A DNA stretch of 64,000 nt, taken from Catenulispora sp. EB89 (GTDB taxonomy: Bacteria > Actinomycetota > Actinomycetes > Streptomycetales > Catenulisporaceae). Both the position numbers and the translations under genes were made by a program. Below, piece after piece: positions 58,861 to 64,000 of this stretch. The stretch spans positions 186,001-250,000 of the forward strand of contig NZ_JBGCCU010000011.1 in NCBI RefSeq assembly GCF_041261445.1, read 5' to 3'. The notes under the pieces were generated by a model. That model had not been told where the DNA came from and did not search any database. It saw nothing but the letters and a program-made list of their open reading frames with translations. Each line of letters starts with the position of its first letter. Position 1 is the first letter of the stretch.

Positions 58861-61800
58861 ATGCACAATCCCCGTTCACCCCGGCCCACCGCCGCAAGAA
58901 GTCGAATACGCCTGATCACGGCCCTGATCGCGGGCACCACGCTGGCCGCCGGCACCCTCGGCACCATCGGCACGGCGAGCGCCGACTCGTCCGCCCCGAC
59001 CGTGCCGGGGCGAACCCCCGCCGCCTTCGGCCCGCAGGGCTCCGTCACCTCCGCCGGGGCCTCAGCGTTCGGCGAAACCTGGAAGGCCTCGGACCATCCG
59101 GCGCCGGCCGGGAGCTCGGCCACCGCCGGCGGCCACGCCGTGAGCAGCATGATCAGCTCCAGCACGCCGATCCCGGCCGCGCTCGTCGCCGCCGCCAAGA
59201 CCGACGCCGCCGCGACCGGGCCCAAGCGGCTGGCCCTGGCGAACACCTCGGGCCTGCCGTCGAACTACGGCATCTCCTCCTCGCTGGAGAGCTGGATGAA
59301 CTCCGGCGGCGTGGACGCCCTCGGCGCCTACAGCGACCTGCAGACCCGCTACGGCAAGCTCCCCGGCCAGGGCGAGATCATCACCAACGTCTGCGTCGGC
59401 GACCTCACCGACGCCTCGATGGCCGCCGCCGGCGACGGCTACGTCAAGCAGTTCGGCCCGACCACCGTCGTCTCCGGCGGCCAGCGCTACCTGGATCTGC
59501 CGTCCATGCCGCTGATCCCCACCTACGTCAGCGACACCGCCGGGCACCTGGACCCGCTGGGCTCCACCGAGAACCAGGACCCGACCAACGGCGAGATCAT
59601 GTTGGACTTCAGCGTGATGGCCCCGCTGCCGCACCAGAACCAGCGTCCGGAGAACACCGGCAGCGGCTACACCGACCTGCTCGGCGTGGCGCCCGGCGCG
59701 AAGTACCGCCTGGTGGTGCCCGCCAGCCCGACCCCGGACCAGATCCGGGTGGCGCTGCTGGCCGCCGCGCGCCAGAGCCCGCGGCCGAACGTGATCAACG
59801 CCAGCCTCGGCTTCGGCACCGACAGCCAGGGCTTCCCCGGCCGTTACCTGGAGGACGACCCGGCGATCCAGGCCACGATCACGCAGATCGTGCACCAGTA
59901 CGGCATCACGGTCTCCATCGCCGCCAACGACGGCACCCGCCTGTTCACCCCGACCGCGGTCGGCCCGGACGGCGGCAGCACCCCCACCGACGTGGCGCAC
60001 TCGGCGCATCAGGCCACGACCATCGACGACGACTCGATGTCCACCACGCCGAGCGAGGTGCCGGACAGCGGCGCCATCGCGGCCGGCGGCAGCACCACCG
60101 ACGACACGCTGGCGGCCGGCACCGCGGGCCCGGCGACGGTGGCCGAGACCCGGATCACCGGCAGCGGCGACTTCTCCTCCGGCTTCGGCTCGCGCATCGA
60201 CCTGTCGGCGCCCAGCGACAACATCCCGGCGTTCTCGCACGCCGTGGGCCAGTCGGCGCAGAGCGTCGACGTGAGCCTGACCGGCGGCACCTCCGCCTCG
60301 GCCCCGGAGATCGCGGCCGCCGCGGCCGTGGTCGACGGCACCGCGAAGCTGACCGGCCGGACCCTGACGCCGCAGCAGATCAGGGATCTGCTGGTGGACA
60401 CCGCGCGCAAGGTGGCCACGCCGGCCCAGATCGACCGGACCCTGAACGTCGGCCCGCAGGTGGACCTCACCGCGGCGGTCGAGCGGCTGCTGCCGGGCTC
60501 GCACCGGGATGACGCCGGCTCCGCCGCGAGCGCCCCCGGCAACGGCACCACCGACGTCGCGGGCAGCAGCACGGATGCCGCCGGCGCCGTCGACGCCAAG
60601 CACGGCGCCACCCAGATCGTCCGGCTCGGCGTCCAGCACCACGTGCTGCTGGGCCAGGAGGGCGGCGAGTTCCTGGAGAGCACCGACCCCGGCTCGATCG
60701 ACCTGGCCGGACCGGCCGACATCCGCGGCCAGAACACCGGCGAGGGCCTGGTCGGCCCGCTCACGTTCGCCGCGGACGTGGTGAACGCCGGGCAGGGCGC
60801 GCGCTACCGTCTGACCGTCGGATCCCAGCACTTCGACTCCGACACCCCGGCCATCCGGATCACCCCGACCCAGCTGCTGACCGCCGCCGGGCTGCCCGTG
60901 GTCTCCACGACGCCGCGCACCGTCTCGGTCCGCTTCGACGTGCTCTCCCACGGCCGGACGACCGCGACGATCTCGCAGTCGCTGACGCTCAGCGCCACCG
61001 ACGGCACCTTCCTGGAAGCGCCCGCGCCGACCGCCCCGGCGACCGTCGCGGCGGGCCAGGACGTGACAGTGCACTACGACCTGACCGGCGTGCGCAACGT
61101 CAAGAACCCGACGCTGGCGGTCTCGACCGTCGGCCACTGGAGCCCGGTGCTCGCGCCGCTCTACAACAACGCGTGGACCACGCCGCTCACCGGCACCTCC
61201 GGCGACGTGAAGATCCCCGCCTCGGTGTTCGCCTCCGGCGGCGGCATCTACGGCGTCACGCTCATCCAGGACTACTCGAACGCGAACTACCCGATCTACG
61301 GCGAGTCCGCGCCGATCCGGGTCGCGGGCTTCACCGCCGACCGCCGTCCGGACGCGCCGACGCTGACCGCCGGCGGCCGCCACGGCGCCGCTGACGCGTC
61401 CCAGGCCACTGACGGATCCGACGCCAAGGCCGTCTTCGGCCACCAGGCGGAGGTCTCCCGCAAGGCCCCGACGTTCAGCCTGCGGTACTCGGTGGACTCG
61501 GTGCCCGGCGCGGCCGGGGCGATGCTGGAGATCTCCTCCGGCGCGCCGACGCTGTGGAACTCGCTCAACACCTTCACCGCGATGAACGGCACCGCCCGGG
61601 ACGGCGACGGCTTCGACGCCGGCTCGCTGGTCTACCAGCGGCTCCCCGGACGCTCCGGGACCGTGACGCTGGACGCGCTCAAGCTCGGCCTGGCCACGTC
61701 CTCGCAGTACAACGTGCGCGTGGTGCCGATCGGCTGGGACGGCAAGGCGGCCGGGCAGGCGTCGCCGTCCTCGAACCTGACCGTGGATGACGGGCTGCCG

Positions 61801-62880
61801 CCGGCCGGCGGGCAGGTCGTGGACTTCGCGGCCAAGGGCGCGGACTCGGTCGCCCTGGTGACCGACACCTCCGACGCCGGCGAGTCGGTGCGGCACTACA
61901 ACCCGGCGACCGGGACGTACGGATCGGTCATCACCTCGGACACCACCCAGGCCGGGCCCTACGCCATCATCGGCGTGGACGACTCGGCGCACCGCGTGGT
62001 CCTGATGCACATCCTGGGCCAGGACTCGTACCAGCTCGAAGTGCGCAACCTGGCCGACGGCTCGCTGGTCGGCACACCGCAGGTCGTGCAGAACACGCCG
62101 GGGCTGGTCATGGGCGGCCGGGTAGACTCCACGCTGCACCAGGCCTGGGTGCTGCAGTGGGCGAAGTCGGACTACCACGACGAGCTGCTGAGCGTGAACG
62201 TCGGCACCGGCGCGGCGGGCACCCCGATCGAGCCCGACGCCGCGGTCAAGGCGACCCGCGCGTACTACAACGGCATCGACGTCGACGCGAGCACCGGCAC
62301 CGTCCAGCTCGCGCACCTCGCCAACAGCGCCCTGTGCTTCGGCGGCGCGGCGAACGCGGTGATCAACGTCAGCGAGGCCACCGGAGCAGTCACCGCCGGC
62401 ACCGGCTTCACCCCGAAGTGCGGCACCAGCTTCGCCTCGGCGCAGGACGGTTCGAAGGCCACGCTGCTGAACTACGCCAGCTTCAGCGTCAACTTCCTGA
62501 GCCACACCACGCTGAACCAGGTCGACGAGAAGACCCTCGCCACCACCGGCGGCGGCACGCTGCGCCAGCAGATGGCCGGCCCGGTGGCCGTGGACAGCGC
62601 GCACCACGTGGCGCTGATCGCCTACGCCAGCCCGCAGCCGCTGTCGATCTTCGGACACCCGGGCGGGGTCCTGACCGACAGCAACTCGCGCAGCCAGATC
62701 GACGTGGTGGACACCGACACGGGCAAGGTGCTGAAGACCCTGTCCTCGTTCGAGTTCACGCACGGCTTCGGCGGCCCGCTGGCGTTCACCGCCGAGCCGA
62801 ACGTCCAGATCGATCCGGCGACGCGGACCGGGTTCACCTACGGGCCGGGATGGAGCCAGATCGAGCAGTTCAGCTACTGA
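58861..62880 (+). CDS. large secreted S8/S53-superfamily serine peptidase
   Basis: A 1,339-residue extracellular peptidase. A Sec signal (IRLITALIAGTTLAAG to GTASA) is followed by a propeptide-like region. The catalytic domain spans about residues 140-530 (numbered from GTG 58849). The nucleophile Ser482 is in GGTSASAPEIAAAAAVV. The expected subtilisin Asp and HGTxVA motifs are not present; instead NGEIMLDFSVMAPL gives Glu249-x3-Asp253, the S53 (sedolisin) E-x2-L-D motif, and AANDGT supplies Asn360-Asp361 near the oxyanion position. A long C-terminal half of beta-rich, fibronectin-like and propeller-like repeats follows. ATG 58861 has GAGGAAC and is preferred to GTG 58849. It probably acts extracellularly, possibly at acidic pH if S53-like. 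Confidence 0.85.
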   Translation: MHNPRSPRPTAARSRIRLITALIAGTTLAAGTLGTIGTASADSSAPTVPGRTPAAFGPQGSVTSAGASAFGETWKASDHPAPAGSSATAGGHAVSSMISSSTPIPAALVAAAKTDAAATGPKRLALANTSGLPSNYGISSSLESWMNSGGVDALGAYSDLQTRYGKLPGQGEIITNVCVGDLTDASMAAAGDGYVKQFGPTTVVSGGQRYLDLPSMPLIPTYVSDTAGHLDPLGSTENQDPTNGEIMLDFSVMAPLPHQNQRPENTGSGYTDLLGVAPGAKYRLVVPASPTPDQIRVALLAAARQSPRPNVINASLGFGTDSQGFPGRYLEDDPAIQATITQIVHQYGITVSIAANDGTRLFTPTAVGPDGGSTPTDVAHSAHQATTIDDDSMSTTPSEVPDSGAIAAGGSTTDDTLAAGTAGPATVAETRITGSGDFSSGFGSRIDLSAPSDNIPAFSHAVGQSAQSVDVSLTGGTSASAPEIAAAAAVVDGTAKLTGRTLTPQQIRDLLVDTARKVATPAQIDRTLNVGPQVDLTAAVERLLPGSHRDDAGSAASAPGNGTTDVAGSSTDAAGAVDAKHGATQIVRLGVQHHVLLGQEGGEFLESTDPGSIDLAGPADIRGQNTGEGLVGPLTFAADVVNAGQGARYRLTVGSQHFDSDTPAIRITPTQLLTAAGLPVVSTTPRTVSVRFDVLSHGRTTATISQSLTLSATDGTFLEAPAPTAPATVAAGQDVTVHYDLTGVRNVKNPTLAVSTVGHWSPVLAPLYNNAWTTPLTGTSGDVKIPASVFASGGGIYGVTLIQDYSNANYPIYGESAPIRVAGFTADRRPDAPTLTAGGRHGAADASQATDGSDAKAVFGHQAEVSRKAPTFSLRYSVDSVPGAAGAMLEISSGAPTLWNSLNTFTAMNGTARDGDGFDAGSLVYQRLPGRSGTVTLDALKLGLATSSQYNVRVVPIGWDGKAAGQASPSSNLTVDDGLPPAGGQVVDFAAKGADSVALVTDTSDAGESVRHYNPATGTYGSVITSDTTQAGPYAIIGVDDSAHRVVLMHILGQDSYQLEVRNLADGSLVGTPQVVQNTPGLVMGGRVDSTLHQAWVLQWAKSDYHDELLSVNVGTGAAGTPIEPDAAVKATRAYYNGIDVDASTGTVQLAHLANSALCFGGAANAVINVSEATGAVTAGTGFTPKCGTSFASAQDGSKATLLNYASFSVNFLSHTTLNQVDEKTLATTGGGTLRQQMAGPVAVDSAHHVALIAYASPQPLSIFGHPGGVLTDSNSRSQIDVVDTDTGKVLKTLSSFEFTHGFGGPLAFTAEPNVQIDPATRTGFTYGPGWSQIEQFSY

Positions 62881-62955
62881 TCGGGCGCTGATCGGGCGCT
62901 GATCGGGCGCTGATCGGGCGCTGATCGAATGGCGCAGATCGGGCGCTAATCGAAT
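62878..62955 (+). repeat. 11-bp tandem repeat overlapping the peptidase stop codon
   Basis: TGATCGGGCGC is repeated four times in perfect register (62878-62921), beginning with the TGA stop codon, followed by degenerate copies to about 62955 (AGATCGGGCGCTAATCGAA). Confidence 0.95.
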
Positions 62956-62968
62956 ACCGGTAACCCAC

Positions 62969-63014
62969 CGCCGCCTCGTCGGACTGCTCTCCGGAGCAGC
63001 TCGGCGGGGCGGCG
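62969..63014. terminator. nested hairpin between convergent genes
   Basis: CGCCGCC (62969-62975) pairs with GGCGGCG (63008-63014), enclosing CTGCTC-TCCG-GAGCAG (62984-62999). It lies between the peptidase and the oxidoreductase gene and may act in both directions. Confidence 0.55.
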
Positions 63015-63033
63015 TCTGCTTTGCCGCCCGCGA

Positions 63034-63966
63034 TCAGACCTTCAGCACGATCTTGCCCTGGGTGCGCCCGGACTCGATGAGCTCGTGCGCCTTGGCGGCG
63101 TCGTCCAGCGGCACCTCGTGTTCGACGTACGGCCGGAGCTTCCCGGCGTCCACGAGCGCCGCGAGGTGTTCCAGGCCCGGGTAGTCGGGCTCGACAGTCA
63201 CGCCCGCGAAGCGGCGGCCGGCCTCGATCGTCGCGGCGCGCAGCTCCATGTCGGTGCGGTCCACAATCGTCACCAGCAGGCCCCCGGGCCGCAGCACCTC
63301 GATGGACTGCCGTCCGACCGGCCCGCCGACGGTGTCCAGCACGACGTCCACGTCGCGCACGGCCCGGGTGACGTCGACCGCGCGGTAGTCCACGACCTCG
63401 TCGGCGCCGAGGCCGAGCACGAAGTCGCGCTTGGCGGCGCTGGCGGTGGCGAGCACGTACGCGCCGCGGGCCTTGGCGATCTGCACCGCCAGGTGCCCGA
63501 CCCCGCCGCCGCCGGCGTGGATCAGGACCCGGTCGCCGGCGGCGACGGCGGCGGTGTCGGCGAGCGCCTGCCAGGCGGTGAGGCCGGCCAGCGGGAGCGC
63601 GGCGGCGTGGACGTGGTCGAGGGCGGCGGGCTTGCGGGCCAGCTGGCGGGAGGGGACGGCGACGTACTCGGCGTAGCCGTTGCCGGCGCGCGGGAAGAAC
63701 GGCATGCCGTAGACCTCGTCGCCGACCGCGAAGCGGGTCACGCCGGGGACGGCTTCTTCCACGACGCCTGAGACGTCCCAGCCCAGGACGAACGGCGGCT
63801 GCCCGAGCATCGGGAAGGCTCCGGAGCGGACCATGGCGTCGACGGGGTTGACGCCGGAGGCGTGCACCCGCACCAGGACCTCGGAGGGCAGCGGGGTGGG
63901 CTTGGGCAGGTCGACGGTGTGCAGGACGCTCGGGTCGCCGAAGGAGTCCTGGGTGACAGCGCGCAT
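63034..63966 (-). CDS. quinone oxidoreductase-like zinc-independent MDR protein
   Basis: A 310-residue medium-chain dehydrogenase/reductase (MDR), quinone oxidoreductase subgroup, that reduces quinones or enones with NADPH. It has MRAVTQDSFGDPSVLHTVDL at the N-terminus, VHASGVNPVDAMVRSGAFP, the GWDVSGVVEEAVPGV block, and the NADPH-binding loop VLIHAGGGGVGHLAVQIAKA. There is no structural zinc Cys cluster. ATG 63966 has GGAAGGA upstream, and the open frame to 63981 is not needed. The 34 bases beyond its start to the window end hold nothing recognisable. Confidence 0.92.
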   Translation of the reverse strand: MRAVTQDSFGDPSVLHTVDLPKPTPLPSEVLVRVHASGVNPVDAMVRSGAFPMLGQPPFVLGWDVSGVVEEAVPGVTRFAVGDEVYGMPFFPRAGNGYAEYVAVPSRQLARKPAALDHVHAAALPLAGLTAWQALADTAAVAAGDRVLIHAGGGGVGHLAVQIAKARGAYVLATASAAKRDFVLGLGADEVVDYRAVDVTRAVRDVDVVLDTVGGPVGRQSIEVLRPGGLLVTIVDRTDMELRAATIEAGRRFAGVTVEPDYPGLEHLAALVDAGKLRPYVEHEVPLDDAAKAHELIESGRTQGKIVLKV

Positions 63967-64000
63967 GGGAAGTCCTTCCACGCTTTCTGTAGTGGTCGAT

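Noticed and set aside
59062-62763. A 1,233-residue open frame antisense to the peptidase gene
   Set aside because: High G+C content at third positions leaves the opposite strand free of stops; the translation is rich in Arg, Gly, Val and His without domains, while the plus-strand frame has clear peptidase motifs.

Overview
The window is one continuous stretch of very G+C-rich DNA (third codon positions almost all G or C) with short intergenic gaps, ATGA/GTGA stop-start overlaps and leaderless promoters. Together with F420-type LLM oxidoreductase, mycothiol-isomerase-like, ECF42, NlpC/P60, 2-methylisoborneol and actinobacterial encapsulin genes, this points to a chromosome of a filamentous actinomycete. 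Catenulisporales or Streptomycetales is my guess; no rRNA or tRNA is present to settle it. The gene order looks like an accessory chromosome arm: small 2-4 gene modules of unrelated function in alternating orientation.

Layout. 1-2.5 kb: terpenoid module, with the tail of one terpene cyclase, a GPP C-methyltransferase and a 2-methylisoborneol synthase, closed by a strong terminator. 2.6-6.1 kb: minus-strand hypothetical protein, SpoIIE-type phosphatase, exonuclease III and a DinB/MPI-like protein. 6.2-10.5 kb: two-TM membrane protein, CFA-synthase-like methyltransferase with a palindrome over its start, flavin-binding protein, pirin. 10.7-12.7 kb: TetR/FAD-monooxygenase divergent pair with two operators. 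12.8-16.2 kb: two tandem APH-fold kinases and an amidase. 16.3-21.6 kb: a 1,316-residue Pls/PosA-type NRPS-like synthetase translationally coupled to an M1 aminopeptidase, the main secondary-metabolite locus. 22-25.4 kb: DUF2625 protein, LLM oxidoreductase, small membrane protein and bioB. 25.5-28.3 kb: lipoprotein, then a DyP peroxidase-encapsulin operon with a C-terminal cargo tag. 28.4-33.1 kb: methyltransferase, NlpC/P60 hydrolase with a candidate c-di-AMP riboswitch, a degenerate repeat array, a 40-residue ORF, an FHA-HTH protein and a mannose-1-phosphate guanylyltransferase.

33.3-38.2 kb: frameshifted DUF952 gene, three-gene ABC exporter, and a divergent two-component system that probably controls it. 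38.2-40.2 kb: DUF1963 gene followed by two decaying genes. 40.2-49.8 kb: DUF2254 protein, FdhF/YdeP oxidoreductase, BaeRF-like protein, DJ-1/PfpI protein, GH18 enzyme, Smr protein and methyltransferase, with a repeat-hairpin block at 46.6-46.8 kb. 49.9-54.3 kb: lipoprotein and two MFS exporters, one under TetR control and frameshifted. 54.4-58.7 kb: ECF42 sigma-YCII-RibD/DHFR-like cassette, two GNATs and a TrmB/LuxR-type regulator. 58.8-64 kb: a large secreted S8/S53 peptidase divergent from that regulator, and a quinone oxidoreductase.

The best candidate for an unusual system is the Pls-like synthetase plus aminopeptidase: its adenylation-domain pocket, read by eye, resembles a lysine code, suggesting a poly-amino-acid (epsilon-poly-lysine-like) product made and trimmed by one operon. 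Secondary candidates are the second terpene cyclase beside the 2-MIB genes, the cationic-tailed encapsulin, and the uncharacterised 30.3-31.0 kb region. Several genes (33.3, 39.1-40.1, 52.0 kb) are broken, consistent with gene turnover or, for the two single-base cases, assembly error.
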